DNA from: an uncultured Bacillota bacterium
Lineage (GTDB): Bacteria; Bacillota; Clostridia; Peptostreptococcales; Anaerovoracaceae
DNA length: 34,540 nucleotides
Assembly: GCA_927441425.1 (NCBI GenBank)
Contig: CAKMKG010000042.1
Location: 1-34,540, forward strand
Direction of reading: 5' to 3'
Of the stretch, positions 24,316 through 32,774 are shown piece after piece; position 1 is the first letter of the stretch, and every line of letters starts with the position of its first letter. The notes beneath the pieces are model-generated. The model saw nothing but the letters and a program-made list of their open reading frames with translations, made no database searches and was not told the origin of the DNA. The position numbers and the translations under genes are program-made.

Positions 24316-26143
24316 TGTTGACTGCCTCCTTACATGGAATTTCCAGATAAACCTCACAGCCTCCGCCTTCCGGCGTCGAATAGACCAGTGACGTTCTGTA
24401 AATGCGTGATAAACGCCTGTTGATATTTTCAATGCCAACGCCCCGGCGTGCCGGATCGGAATTTATTTTAAAACCTACGCCGTCATCACGTACTCCTATG
24501 CGTACTCGGTTGTTCTTCATCCCTTTGGCAAATACCGTAATGGTACCGCCTTCATCCTTTTCTCGGAGACCGTGGATGAAAGCATTTTCCACCAGCGGCT
24601 GAAGCATCAGCGACGGAAGCAGAAAATCCTCTGCCTCAACGTCATACGTTACACGGAATTTTTCACCGAAGCGGGCCTGCTCCAGTGAGGTATACGCGCG
24701 CACCAACTCCAGTTCCTCCTGAAAGGTTACCATCTCATCCCGGTCATAATCGTAAAAGCCGCGCAGATAGCTGCTGAAATCCACCAGCAGTTCCCGGGCC
24801 CGGTCCGGATCGGTACGGGAAATGGAGATGATTGAGGTAAGGGAATTATGAATGAAATGCGGACGGATCTGACCTTTCAGATGTGCGATTTCTAATTCCT
24901 GGGCACGGCGGTATCGCTGCGCTACAACGGCTACCTGAGCAAGGACGAATACCATATACTCCATATGGAGGTTGAGCAGCAGAGAATTAATTGCAGACCG
25001 ATCCGGTGCAAACAGCTCATAAAAGATCATAAACAATATCAGCCAGCTTGCTCCCAGCAGAAGGGAAGCCCCCTCCCGGCCCTGCCACGCCGCCCGCGTA
25101 AGCTGCGCAATAATGGCCGAGATCACAATCAGCAGAACAAAATTCATCAGTTTATAAGCCGAGGTAACAATATAGAAAGGAAACAGCAGAGTAAACAGCG
25201 ACACGCCAATCGTGTAGACGAGAAGAGAAACAACCTGCCACTTCCTTATCAGATTTCCATAAACGTAATAGATGAAATAGTACAGTAAAAACTGCGTCCA
25301 AAACGTCGCCAAAAACAGGATCCTGACCATAGCCGAAATGGACATTTCCGAAAAAGCAACCGCAAGCACCACGTCGCCGGTGGTCAAAAACCGAAACAGA
25401 ATTAGAACACCGACACCTGAAAGGATGAGCAGATCTTTCTCCCCTCGATGTACCATAAAAAACACAAGGAAAAACAGACATGCTACGATGAGAACCGCCG
25501 CTGCCGCTGCTCCTGTATTAGATAGTAGCCGGTCGAAGGCAGAAACCTGTTCGTAAGTTCCAAACAAAACCGGATCCCGCATTCCTCCGGCGGCATAAGC
25601 GTCGTTTTCGATCTGCAAAATCAGATCAAAACTGCCGTCATCAGGAGTAATTTCCGTAATCCGGGGGAGGTAAACCGAGACTGTTGCCGTTTCGTTATTT
25701 CCGAAGATGCCGTTTTGAACGGCAAGGACGTTGTCTATGTAAAGCCGGTAAATGGTCGCCATATCCTGTATCCGGACACCATACCGGGTGCCTGCTTCCA
25801 CTCCGGTCACATGAATCCGGTAGGTCGCCTTTCCTTTTCCGGGCAGGCTGGTTCCGTTTATTTTATAATCGCTCCATTCGTTGGGAGCCGTTACAAGCAG
25901 CGGCGTAAAACGACCGGTTCCGATTTCCTGTTCTGTTAGCAGAGTATCCCAGTAAAACTCCCACTCCCCGTTAATTTTAAATGCTTTTTCTCCGTTCCAC
26001 TCCGCCAGATCTAGTACGCCATTTTCAACAGAGGGCACTTGCGCTTCTGCAAGGTGAGCATGAAAAATAAGCCCTGAGATAACCAGCAAGGCAAACATCA
26101 GCGGCAAGACCGTACGTCCAAATTTTTGTGTTTTCTTCTCCAT
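24296..26143 (-). CDS. 7TMR-DISM-type sensor histidine kinase
   Basis: Membrane sensor kinase of 615 residues. An N-terminal signal or anchor (about 10-33), an extracellular beta-rich jelly-roll-like domain (about 40-200: INGEWEFYWDTLL, YRIHVTGVEAGTRYGVRIQD), about seven membrane helices (about 210-410), then the kinase core. The phospho-acceptor motif is QIRPHFIHNSLTSI with H429, followed by QPLVENAFIHG, RDDGVGF and GVGIENINRRL. The Arg in QIRPHFIHN replaces the more usual Asn of YesM. The extracellular fold suggests binding of a carbohydrate or small ligand. The ribosome site is weak (AAGG, 3 nt from the ATG). It overlaps the SARP regulator gene and should phosphorylate it. Confidence 0.87.
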   Translation of the reverse strand: MEKKTQKFGRTVLPLMFALLVISGLIFHAHLAEAQVPSVENGVLDLAEWNGEKAFKINGEWEFYWDTLLTEQEIGTGRFTPLLVTAPNEWSDYKINGTSLPGKGKATYRIHVTGVEAGTRYGVRIQDMATIYRLYIDNVLAVQNGIFGNNETATVSVYLPRITEITPDDGSFDLILQIENDAYAAGGMRDPVLFGTYEQVSAFDRLLSNTGAAAAAVLIVACLFFLVFFMVHRGEKDLLILSGVGVLILFRFLTTGDVVLAVAFSEMSISAMVRILFLATFWTQFLLYYFIYYVYGNLIRKWQVVSLLVYTIGVSLFTLLFPFYIVTSAYKLMNFVLLIVISAIIAQLTRAAWQGREGASLLLGASWLILFMIFYELFAPDRSAINSLLLNLHMEYMVFVLAQVAVVAQRYRRAQELEIAHLKGQIRPHFIHNSLTSIISISRTDPDRARELLVDFSSYLRGFYDYDRDEMVTFQEELELVRAYTSLEQARFGEKFRVTYDVEAEDFLLPSLMLQPLVENAFIHGLREKDEGGTITVFAKGMKNNRVRIGVRDDGVGFKINSDPARRGVGIENINRRLSRIYRTSLVYSTPEGGGCEVYLEIPCKEAVNNENMAD

Positions 26144-26190
26144 TTACCTTGACCATAATTCGGCTTTCATCTACAAATTTCATCATTTTG

Positions 26191-26219
26191 ATTATATCTA
26201 GTTATCGGCACAAATGCAA
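26191..26219 (-). promoter_or_regulatory. Promoter of the 7TMR kinase-SARP operon
   Basis: Minus-strand TTGCAT (26219-26214), 17-base spacer, TATAAT (26196-26191), about 45 nt upstream of the ATG at 26143. Confidence 0.65.
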
Positions 26220-26239
26220 GACAGCTGCATAACAGCAAA

Positions 26240-26266
26240 GGCAGGCAGCAAATTTTGCTGCCTGCC
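26240..26266 (-). terminator. Terminator of the stalk-domain protein gene
   Basis: An 11-bp perfect stem (GGCAGGCAGCA with TGCTGCCTGCC) and a five-base loop. A short T run follows on the minus strand (TTTGCTGTT). Confidence 0.75.
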
Positions 26267-26299
26267 CTTTCTCGTTAGATTTCCTGATTTCATTTGCTT

Positions 26300-27775
26300 T
26301 TAATAGATTGGGTACTCCTTGATCACCGCATCCGCCGGCAGACTTAAGTCCGGTGGGGTGGATGTTTCAGAAACATTGGATTCTACCTCAACCATCATTT
26401 TCATAACATCTTTTTGTTCAATCGTAAATTGACCCTCAGTATTCTTTTGGTCTCCTGTCATATCAAAGGAGCAAGCGATTTCCTCAAAGGTACAGTCACC
26501 CTCCAGCTCATATTTGTATAATGATCCCGCCTTTTCCTGAATCATAATCTTTGCTTCGAGATTGCTGCTGTTCAGCATATCTCCAAGCTCTGTCAGGTCG
26601 AGAGAATCTTTTGAGATGCCCTCAGAAAGCGCCGTCTTTGCCAGTGCGGCCAGAACGGAGGTCTGATTCAAATTCAGGTTGTAGGTGACATAGCTTCCTG
26701 CAGTCTTCTTTGTAAAGGCTTCATCTCCAATCAGATTCTTTAGAAACAGATACGTGGATTGGATGTCCTGATACGTTGAGATATCTGCATATTCCATACC
26801 GGCCAGGGAGGCTGCTAATATTTCCGACAGTTTGAAGTCGGAGTAACTCATATTGGTGATTGATTTTAAATCGATTCCCATGTCTTCATAGGTATCATAC
26901 ATATTCATCTTATACCATGTATTTGATCCTACAGTCGGATCCAGCGCAGAAAAGAGGCTGGAGTTCATGTATGTAATCCCGGTTTCTCCATCCATCTTAA
27001 TTTTCATGCTGGTGTCCTTAAACATGCCAAGCATCGGTTCCATCATTGCTTTCTCTTCGACCGTCAGCTTTGAAAGCATTTTATCAAACTGGAAGGCCAT
27101 ATTTATTACCATATCCGCGTTAGATTTTTGCTGTATTCCCGACATTTGTCCTGTCATCGAGAACTCTATGCCCGGTATGATGGAATCCGGACTCGCAAAG
27201 GTCGCAATGTCCATATCAAACCTACCGGTGGTTGCATACGGCTTCTCAAGGTCAAGATCAGATTTCATCAGCTTACTGATGATGGAGAAATCCGTATCTG
27301 CATTGGAAAACAAGGTGTTCGGATCGATAATCACAACAGTTTTGTTGCCCTTATCCCAACCGACGCTATACCCCATGGTTTCAGCAATAAAACGTACCGG
27401 TACATACGTACGGCTCAGCTTTTTATCGATAAAGGATGCGACATCCATCTTTTTTACCGACGTCACGCCCTCTTTCATAACTGTAACATCTGCTCCCCCG
27501 GCGACAAATGATATTTCTTTTTCGTCCGTCTTTACCATTATGGTTTTCGTCTTCGTATCATAAGTCACTTCTGCCCCCATAGATTCAAGGAGCGTGCGAA
27601 ATGGCACCATTACCCTTCCTTCAACAATTTTTGCAGCTTCTGTTAACGCAATGTCACTCCCGTTATATTGCACCCGAATGCCATTGGTATCCGCTCCAAA
27701 AGCAGTCAGCGTTACAGATAGGATCAACGTAACGACCAACACGACTGATAATAAATTTCTCATCCTTTTTTTCAT
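26300..27775 (-). CDS. Secreted stalk-domain protein with unassigned C-terminus
   Basis: Exported protein of 491 residues. A signal peptide (about 1-28, ends TAFGAD) precedes a copper-amine-oxidase N-terminal 'stalk' domain (about 30-155: VQYNGSDIALTEAAKIVEGR, VMVPFRTLLESMGAEVTYD, YVPVRFIAETMGYSVGWD). In Clostridia this domain is an extracellular module without the oxidase. The remaining 330 residues are rich in alternating polar/hydrophobic strands (GRFDMDIATF, NMAFQFDKML, YKYELEGDCTFEEI) and resemble LolA/LppX-like folds in pattern only; no catalytic motif is seen. GAAAGGGG lies 7 nt before the ATG. Single-gene unit with a terminator at 26240. Function unknown. Confidence 0.85.
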   Translation of the reverse strand: MKKRMRNLLSVVLVVTLILSVTLTAFGADTNGIRVQYNGSDIALTEAAKIVEGRVMVPFRTLLESMGAEVTYDTKTKTIMVKTDEKEISFVAGGADVTVMKEGVTSVKKMDVASFIDKKLSRTYVPVRFIAETMGYSVGWDKGNKTVVIIDPNTLFSNADTDFSIISKLMKSDLDLEKPYATTGRFDMDIATFASPDSIIPGIEFSMTGQMSGIQQKSNADMVINMAFQFDKMLSKLTVEEKAMMEPMLGMFKDTSMKIKMDGETGITYMNSSLFSALDPTVGSNTWYKMNMYDTYEDMGIDLKSITNMSYSDFKLSEILAASLAGMEYADISTYQDIQSTYLFLKNLIGDEAFTKKTAGSYVTYNLNLNQTSVLAALAKTALSEGISKDSLDLTELGDMLNSSNLEAKIMIQEKAGSLYKYELEGDCTFEEIACSFDMTGDQKNTEGQFTIEQKDVMKMMVEVESNVSETSTPPDLSLPADAVIKEYPIY

Positions 27776-27799
27776 AATAAAACCCCTTTCTAACTAGCA

Positions 27800-27820
27800 A
27801 CTTTAATTGGAAATTAAAGT
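27800..27820. promoter_or_regulatory. Perfect palindrome in the stalk gene leader
   Basis: ACTTTAATT-GGA-AATTAAAGT is a 9-bp perfect inverted repeat, 25 bp upstream of the stalk gene ATG and before its ribosome site. It may be an operator or a leader hairpin. No assignment possible. Confidence 0.4.
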
Positions 27821-27983
27821 CATTCCCCATTATATTACTATAATCATATTCATCTGTATATATACTTTTTTGTTAAATTCATTTACGTAGTTGCTATTTA
27901 TTTACAATATTACCCACAGGAACATCTTATTTGCTTCCGTAATAATCTGAAGGAAGATATGGAATGAAATCGAGGTGGTTGTG

Positions 27984-28232
27984 ATGAATCCCTGCGAGTT
28001 GGCAGCCTTTGTTTCTGCGGCTGCGATTGCTGTTGCCAAGAATACTCCCGACAATGAAGAATTGGGGCTGCTGGCTTTGGCCTTTCGGCAGCTTGCAGAC
28101 ACCCTTGGGACCATCGCTGCGCAACGGGTACTCCTTGCGGCAAAAGAACAAAAAAAAGAGGATTCTCTGCCGCCTTCCAACGAAGAGAATTTGCTCATTC
28201 GCCCTCTGGTACCGGGAGGGTTTCTTGATTGA
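27984..28232 (+). CDS. DUF6774-type small protein
   Basis: Small protein of 82 residues that fits the DUF6774 pattern common in Clostridia: MNPCELAAFVSAAAIAVAKN, then LGLLALAFRQLADTLGTIAA followed by QRVLLAAKEQ. Two amphipathic or weakly hydrophobic helices are expected, with a disordered charged tail. ATG at 27984 has GAGGTGG just upstream; the frame also opens at GTG 27975, which overlaps that site. It lies about 100 bp before the aminotransferase on the same strand, with no clear terminator between. The call rests on recalled family pattern; no function is known. Confidence 0.72.
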   Translation: MNPCELAAFVSAAAIAVAKNTPDNEELGLLALAFRQLADTLGTIAAQRVLLAAKEQKKEDSLPPSNEENLLIRPLVPGGFLD

Positions 28233-28338
28233 AGGCACAATGATTCGATAATATTTTCCGATCTTTGCATCAAAGGTTTTCGGAAGGGAAAACTATCTAT
28301 ACCGATTCATGCTTATTCAGAAAGGAAATATAATAAAA

Positions 28339-29544
28339 ATGGACATTTCACAAAAGTTTAAAGTGATGGAGGCATCTTCTGTCAGAAAATTATCTATTTA
28401 TGCGGATGAAGCAAGGAGAGGCGGAAAGACGGTGTATCACCTGAACATCGGCCAGCCAGATCTGGACACTCCGGAGCCATATTTTCAAAAAATCAAGAAT
28501 TTCAACGAGCCTTCCACGGAGTACATGCCTTCTCTGGGGATTCCTACGCTCACTAACAGCATTCAGTCTTATTATGCCAAGTTAGGGATACATTACAACA
28601 CAGAGCAGATCGCAGTTACCTGCGGGGGTACGGAGGCACTGCTGTTTACCTTCTTGGCAATTGCTAATGAAGGCGATGAGATTCTGCTGCCGGAGCCGTT
28701 CTATTCCAATTACACGACTTTTTTCACCATTTCGGGTGCCATCTGTATTCCGGTCACCACCTGGGCGGAAAACGGATTTCATTTTACCGAACAGGATCTG
28801 GTCAGCAAAATAACAAAGCGTGCAAAAGCGATTCTGATCTCCACGCCGGGGAATCCTACCGGCGCAGTGCTGAGCATGGATGAAATCAAAATGGTTGCAA
28901 GGATCGCAAAAGAGCACGATTTATATATCATAGCTGATGAAGTTTACCGGGAATTCGTCTTTGACGGCAGAGAGATCACAAGCTTCGGCTTTCTGCCTGA
29001 AATTGAAGATCGGCTGATCATCATCGATAGCGTATCAAAAAGATTCAATGCTTGCGGGGCGAGAATTGGCGCGCTGCTGACAAAGAATAAAGACTTGTTT
29101 TCTGTCATCACCAAGCTCTGCCAGGGCCGGCTTTCCTGTTCCACCATTGAGCAACACGGAGCTGTGGGTCTCTATGCCGCTGACGAAGGCTATGTAATCA
29201 ACGCACGAGATCAGTACCAGAAACGCCGAGATATCGTTTACGAATTGCTGAAACAGGTTCCCGGGGTTGTCTGCCGAAAACCGGAAGGAGCCTTCTACAT
29301 GATCGCAAAGCTCCCCATCGACGATGTAGACGATTTCCTGACCTGGCTTCTGACCAGCTTCGAAATCGACGGGGAAACAGTCATGGCTGCTCCGGCGGAA
29401 GGCTTTTATAAAACCATCGGCCTCGGCAAAAACGAGCTTCGGATTGCTTATGTCCTTGAAGAAGAACCCTTGATCAAAGCCATGAGAATTCTCACCGAGG
29501 GTTTAAAGGAATATATGGAATTGAACAACATCCGTCTTGTATAA
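28339..29544 (+). CDS. Class I/II PLP-dependent aminotransferase
   Basis: Cytoplasmic aminotransferase of 401 residues, fold type I. The PLP lysine is K234 in SVSKRFNACGARIG; N172 (TPGNPTG), D200 and Y203 (IADEVYREF) and the final arginine in NELRIAY are in place. The start VYHLNIGQPDLDTP is typical of aspartate/aromatic-type enzymes in this lineage. ATG at 28339 fits family length; an upstream ATG at 28309 adds ten residues. AAAGGA lies 12 nt before the ATG, rather far. A terminator follows directly. The amino-acid specificity cannot be told from sequence. Confidence 0.9.
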   Translation: MDISQKFKVMEASSVRKLSIYADEARRGGKTVYHLNIGQPDLDTPEPYFQKIKNFNEPSTEYMPSLGIPTLTNSIQSYYAKLGIHYNTEQIAVTCGGTEALLFTFLAIANEGDEILLPEPFYSNYTTFFTISGAICIPVTTWAENGFHFTEQDLVSKITKRAKAILISTPGNPTGAVLSMDEIKMVARIAKEHDLYIIADEVYREFVFDGREITSFGFLPEIEDRLIIIDSVSKRFNACGARIGALLTKNKDLFSVITKLCQGRLSCSTIEQHGAVGLYAADEGYVINARDQYQKRRDIVYELLKQVPGVVCRKPEGAFYMIAKLPIDDVDDFLTWLLTSFEIDGETVMAAPAEGFYKTIGLGKNELRIAYVLEEEPLIKAMRILTEGLKEYMELNNIRLV

Positions 29545-29550
29545 CATAAA

Positions 29551-29588
29551 AGCCGGCCGTCGAGAGTAAGTCGCCGGTCGGCTATTTT
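29551..29588. terminator. Bidirectional terminator
   Basis: AGCCGGCCG (29551-29559) pairs with CGGTCGGCT (29575-29583), one G-U pair. It is followed by ATTTTT on the plus strand and TTTTATG on the minus strand, so it serves both the aminotransferase and the converging transporter gene. Confidence 0.8.
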
Positions 29589-29603
29589 TCCAAAGAAGAG
29601 TAT

Positions 29604-30038
29604 TTACTTATTAATCAGAATGATCCCTGCCATGCATAGAATGATTCCCGTTGCCTTATAGGCGGTGAGCTGGTCATGATAGAAAAAGTAACCGATGATC
29701 AGCAGGGAAACTACAGCTAGTGAGCTTGACAGGAGATTCGTGGTGCTGATGTTTCCGCCAACTCTGTATGCGTAAAGAAAGCCTACTTCGATACCCAAAA
29801 CTGCAGCACCCAGCGCAAAGCTTGCCCAGTTTACCTTGTGCAGTTGCTCCGACAGCACAACTCCTTTACTGAAAAAGGGGAACAGAACCACACACATAGC
29901 CGCAGCTGTAATATAGGAAACAAACAACGATATCATCGGGTTCACTTCCAATGGAGTCGCCTTCTGTACCAGATGATACAGCACAGTCGATGATGCGGTC
30001 AGCAATATTGCCGGATATAAAAGATTAATACTACTCAA
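29604..30038 (-). CDS. Half-size DMT/EamA-like transporter
   Basis: Small membrane protein of 144 residues with about five hydrophobic helices, equal to one EamA half. Visible are LLYPAILLTASSTVLYHLVQ, ASFALGAAVLGIEVGFLYAY, TTNLLSSSLAVVSLLIIGYF and the end KATGIILCMAGIILINK. Full EamA carriers have ten helices; single-half forms act as dimers. TTG at 30038 follows GAGGTGG by 5 nt; a longer frame opens with another TTG at 30080. It converges with the aminotransferase. Substrate unknown. Confidence 0.78.
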   Translation of the reverse strand: MSSINLLYPAILLTASSTVLYHLVQKATPLEVNPMISLFVSYITAAAMCVVLFPFFSKGVVLSEQLHKVNWASFALGAAVLGIEVGFLYAYRVGGNISTTNLLSSSLAVVSLLIIGYFFYHDQLTAYKATGIILCMAGIILINK

Positions 30039-30128
30039 TGATTCCACCTCTTTCCGCGGCTCCAGAAACCGCCTACTCAAGTCTAAATCAGGGAATGTAA
30101 CATTTCAATCTATTTTTTCCTGCAAATA

Positions 30129-30137
30129 TGATATAAT
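30129..30137 (+). promoter_or_regulatory. Extended -10 promoter of lysO
   Basis: TGATATAAT is an extended -10 element; the -35 is poor. The transcript would start near 30144, just before the ribosome site GGAGGAG. Confidence 0.6.
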
Positions 30138-30168
30138 TTTGGTATCTTTTTTATGGAGGAGATCAACC

Positions 30169-31125
30169 ATGACCTGGATATTTTTTTTATGCCTGATCCT
30201 CGGCCTTTTCTTTGGCCTGCGGAATCCGCCGGAAATCATACAAAAGAGAATCAATACGATCATAAACATCGCATTGGTGATTTTAATGCTCACCATCGGG
30301 CTCCATATCGGAACAAATGAATCCGTCATGTCCAATCTGCCTTTTATCGGTTTTCACTGCGTCGTTATTTCATTCAGTGCGATTGCTTTCAGCGTAATCC
30401 TTACGGTAATAATAGAAAAAACTCTGCTGCCACTGGACCTGCTAAGAGAGCGATTGTTATCTGAAAATATCAATATCAATCCGAACGTCAATATTGAGGA
30501 GGAAGAAAACAAAAAGACATCCTCCCTCATTTGGATCATGCCTCTTAGCATTGTTTCCGGTGTGTTGTTAGGCAGCTTCCTGCTGCCGGATTCCGTTCTC
30601 CCCCTCATCGGGCATATGCTGACCGGTTCTTTGGTGATTCTCTTAATCAGCATCGGTATCAGCATCGGTTCAAACAAGGGTGTGTTCCGGTACATTAGAG
30701 TGGTCGGTTTTAAAGTGGTTCTGCTCTCCATTGCCATTTTGATCGGCAGTATTGCCAGCGGTTTTTTTTCAGGGTTTCTCTTGAAGCTGCCATTTCACAT
30801 TACTGTGATTTCCGCCTCCGGAATGAGTTATTACAGCCTGACCGGGGCTTATATGACGCAGGTGTTTGGGATTGAAGCGGGTACATACGGGTTTGTTGTC
30901 AATGTTATGAGGGAATTTTTTACAGTCCTTCTTCTGCCGGTTCTTGTCAAAATCAGCAAAGGAAGTCCGATCGCAAGCGGAGCCTCTGGGGATATGGACA
31001 CCATGCTGGCCCCCATTACGCGGTTCGTCGGCGTCGAACTTGGTCTTGTGGCTTTGATCACAGGTATCCTTGTGTCCCTTATGGTAACTCTGCTTCTGCC
31101 GGTTTTGTGCCATCTGTTTTCCTGA
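30169..31125 (+). CDS. lysO: LysO-family lysine exporter
   Basis: Membrane exporter of 318 residues; E. coli LysO (YbjE) exports L-lysine and protects against lysine analogues. About eight hydrophobic segments occur in two halves. The conserved half reads ISASGMSYYSLTGAYMTQVF, IEAGTYGFVVNVMREFFTVL, LPVLVKISKGSPIASGAS, then GDMDTMLAPITRF and VALITGILVSLMVTLLLP. A charged loop (NVNIEEEENKK) separates the halves. ATG at 30169 follows GGAGGAG by 7-8 nt; the frame opening at 30139 adds ten residues with no ribosome site. A lysine riboswitch is not visible. It stands alone, with the AtpI-like gene converging. Confidence 0.9.
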   Translation: MTWIFFLCLILGLFFGLRNPPEIIQKRINTIINIALVILMLTIGLHIGTNESVMSNLPFIGFHCVVISFSAIAFSVILTVIIEKTLLPLDLLRERLLSENININPNVNIEEEENKKTSSLIWIMPLSIVSGVLLGSFLLPDSVLPLIGHMLTGSLVILLISIGISIGSNKGVFRYIRVVGFKVVLLSIAILIGSIASGFFSGFLLKLPFHITVISASGMSYYSLTGAYMTQVFGIEAGTYGFVVNVMREFFTVLLLPVLVKISKGSPIASGASGDMDTMLAPITRFVGVELGLVALITGILVSLMVTLLLPVLCHLFS

Positions 31126-31176
31126 ATAGAGAGTAGCTTGTTCTGTCCTTTTGGTGCTCTTCTATTTTTTCTTTTT
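31125..31176 (+). terminator. Probable terminator of lysO
   Basis: AATAGAGAG (31125-31133) pairs with CTCTTCTATT (31157-31166) with a one-base bulge and runs into a T-rich stretch. It overlaps the 3' end of the converging gene. Confidence 0.45.
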
Positions 31177-31449
31177 CGTGACCGTTATGATCTGTTGATA
31201 GGCTCCCACGAATCCTCCTACGACGCCAAGGCACAAGAGGATTAGAAAAAATATGATCCCTGTACCAAGCTTACCGTCAAGCCAATGACCTGCGATGGCC
31301 CCCAGTACGATGGGCCCCGCTATCGTCACGCCCAATTGGGAAGCCAAAGTCAAAGCTCCCAGATCAGCCCCAATACCGGATTTCCGTTTATTATCCATCC
31401 TTGCCTCATCGTCTTCTTTCCCTTTCATCTCAACATCCTTCCTGCTCAT
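31162..31449 (-). CDS. AtpZ/AtpI-family small membrane protein
   Basis: Small membrane protein of 95 residues related to AtpZ/AtpI, which assist c-ring assembly or magnesium handling of ATP synthase. A charged N-terminus is followed by LGALTLASQLGVTIAGPIVL, GAIAGHWLDGKLGTG, and a second helix FFLILLCLGVVGGFVGAYQQ. Two membrane helices and the GHWLD motif match the family. GGGGGG lies 8 nt before the ATG at 31449; a second ATG at 31428 also has AAGGA upstream. No atp genes are in the window, so its link to ATP synthase is not shown here. Confidence 0.82.
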   Translation of the reverse strand: MSRKDVEMKGKEDDEARMDNKRKSGIGADLGALTLASQLGVTIAGPIVLGAIAGHWLDGKLGTGIIFFLILLCLGVVGGFVGAYQQIITVTKKKK

Positions 31450-31583
31450 CTTCTTTACCCCCCAACCCCAAAATAATGCTTATTATTTGTATTCGTTCAC
31501 TGCACTCTTTTCTTACATTTTACCACATCTCACCGTTTCATAAAAGAAGCGTCAGTTCCTATATAAAAAATGAATCCTGATCT

Positions 31584-31616
31584 GTTCATAATCAGTTCAT
31601 AAAGAGGTCCTATTAT
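31584..31616 (+). promoter_or_regulatory. Direct-repeat operator and promoter of the efflux operon
   Basis: Two GTTCATA boxes (31584-31590, 31595-31601) are spaced 11 bp, one helical turn, as for OmpR-type response regulators. TATTAT (31611-31616) fits a -10, placing the boxes over the -35 and the start near 31623. That favours the ATG at 31648 for the next gene. Confidence 0.6.
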
Positions 31617-31647
31617 GAAACTATGGAACAGAGAGGAGTTATTGACC

Positions 31648-32760
31648 ATGAAAAAACCAACCAAGAATAAGTTGATCATAATCGGGATCATTTCCATTGC
31701 AATCATTGCATTGTCCGTCTTTCTGGCAGTGCGGCCGTCAGGGCCTATCTATACGGAAGAAATTGCAAAGGTTCAGGATCTCATCACCTATTACAGCTAT
31801 GAAGGGAATATCGAGGCTGAGGATTCCCAAATCATTTATGCCACCGCAACATCGACCATGAAGAAAGTCTACGTGGACGAGGGAGATATCGTTTCAAAAG
31901 GGGATTTATTATATGAATTGGAAGGCGATAACGCAGAATCCAAGGCCACGCAGGCACAGGCGTCGGTAACATCGGCAAAGGTCAGTTTTCAGGATGCGAA
32001 AACCAGCCTGAACCGGATGACAGAGCTTTACAATGCCGGAGCTGTTTCCCGTACCGATTACGAACAGGCAAAGAGTAATTATGAAGTTGCCGCTGCTCAG
32101 CTGACCCAAGCCCAGGCTAATTACGATACAGCAAAAAAAGATGTGGATGATTTAAAGGGCTATGCGGAAGTTGACGGCGAGGTTTCCGACATTAATGTGG
32201 AGGAGAATGATTCCATGCTTTCCGGAACCGAAATCATGGATGTGATTAATTATGATAACCTCATCGTGAAAATAAAAATTGATGAATTTGATCTGGACGC
32301 AATCGCAGAAGGTGAATATGCAGTGGTTTCCATTACCGCTTTAAACAAGGAAATTGAAGGCACCGTATCCAAAATTTCAAAGAAAGCGGTGGTTGTAAAC
32401 GGGGTTTCCTATTTCAATGCAGAAGTTGCTTTGAAATCAGACGAGGCACTCAAGGTTGGTCTGTCTGCTGAAATTAAAATCCACAGTGCAAAGGCGAAGG
32501 ACGCTGTCACCATATCCATGAACGCTTTGCAATTTGATGAGAATAATGAACCCTATGTTTTGACGCGGGATTCTAACGGAAAAGTCGTAGCGAAAACAGT
32601 AATTGTTGGGATGAATGACGGTAAGAAAGTTGAAATAGTAGAAGGCTTGCGTTCCGGTGACATAATTCTGCTTATAAATCCGGATAGCGAAGAAAATTCC
32701 TCGCCGTTCATCCCTCCGGTCCCAGGTGGCGGCGGTATCATGAACCGTGCTGCACAATGA
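31648..32760 (+). CDS. macA: MacA-like efflux adaptor (HlyD family)
   Basis: Membrane-anchored adaptor of 370 residues joining the ABC pump to the cell envelope. An N-terminal helix (KLIIIGIISIAIIALSVFLA) is followed by a biotinyl/lipoyl half (VYVDEGDIVSKGDLLYELEG), a coiled-coil hairpin rich in Ala and Gln (about 100-165), the second lipoyl half, and a beta-barrel (INYDNLIVKIKIDEFDLDAI). The C-terminus is proline/glycine-rich. ATG at 31648 has GAGAGGAG 9 nt upstream; an ATG at 31615 lies within or before the predicted promoter -10. Its stop overlaps a possible ATG of the ATPase. Cargo is unknown; peptides or antimicrobial compounds are usual. Confidence 0.88.
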   Translation: MKKPTKNKLIIIGIISIAIIALSVFLAVRPSGPIYTEEIAKVQDLITYYSYEGNIEAEDSQIIYATATSTMKKVYVDEGDIVSKGDLLYELEGDNAESKATQAQASVTSAKVSFQDAKTSLNRMTELYNAGAVSRTDYEQAKSNYEVAAAQLTQAQANYDTAKKDVDDLKGYAEVDGEVSDINVEENDSMLSGTEIMDVINYDNLIVKIKIDEFDLDAIAEGEYAVVSITALNKEIEGTVSKISKKAVVVNGVSYFNAEVALKSDEALKVGLSAEIKIHSAKAKDAVTISMNALQFDENNEPYVLTRDSNGKVVAKTVIVGMNDGKKVEIVEGLRSGDIILLINPDSEENSSPFIPPVPGGGGIMNRAAQ

Positions 32761-32774
32761 TAAAGGAAAAAACT

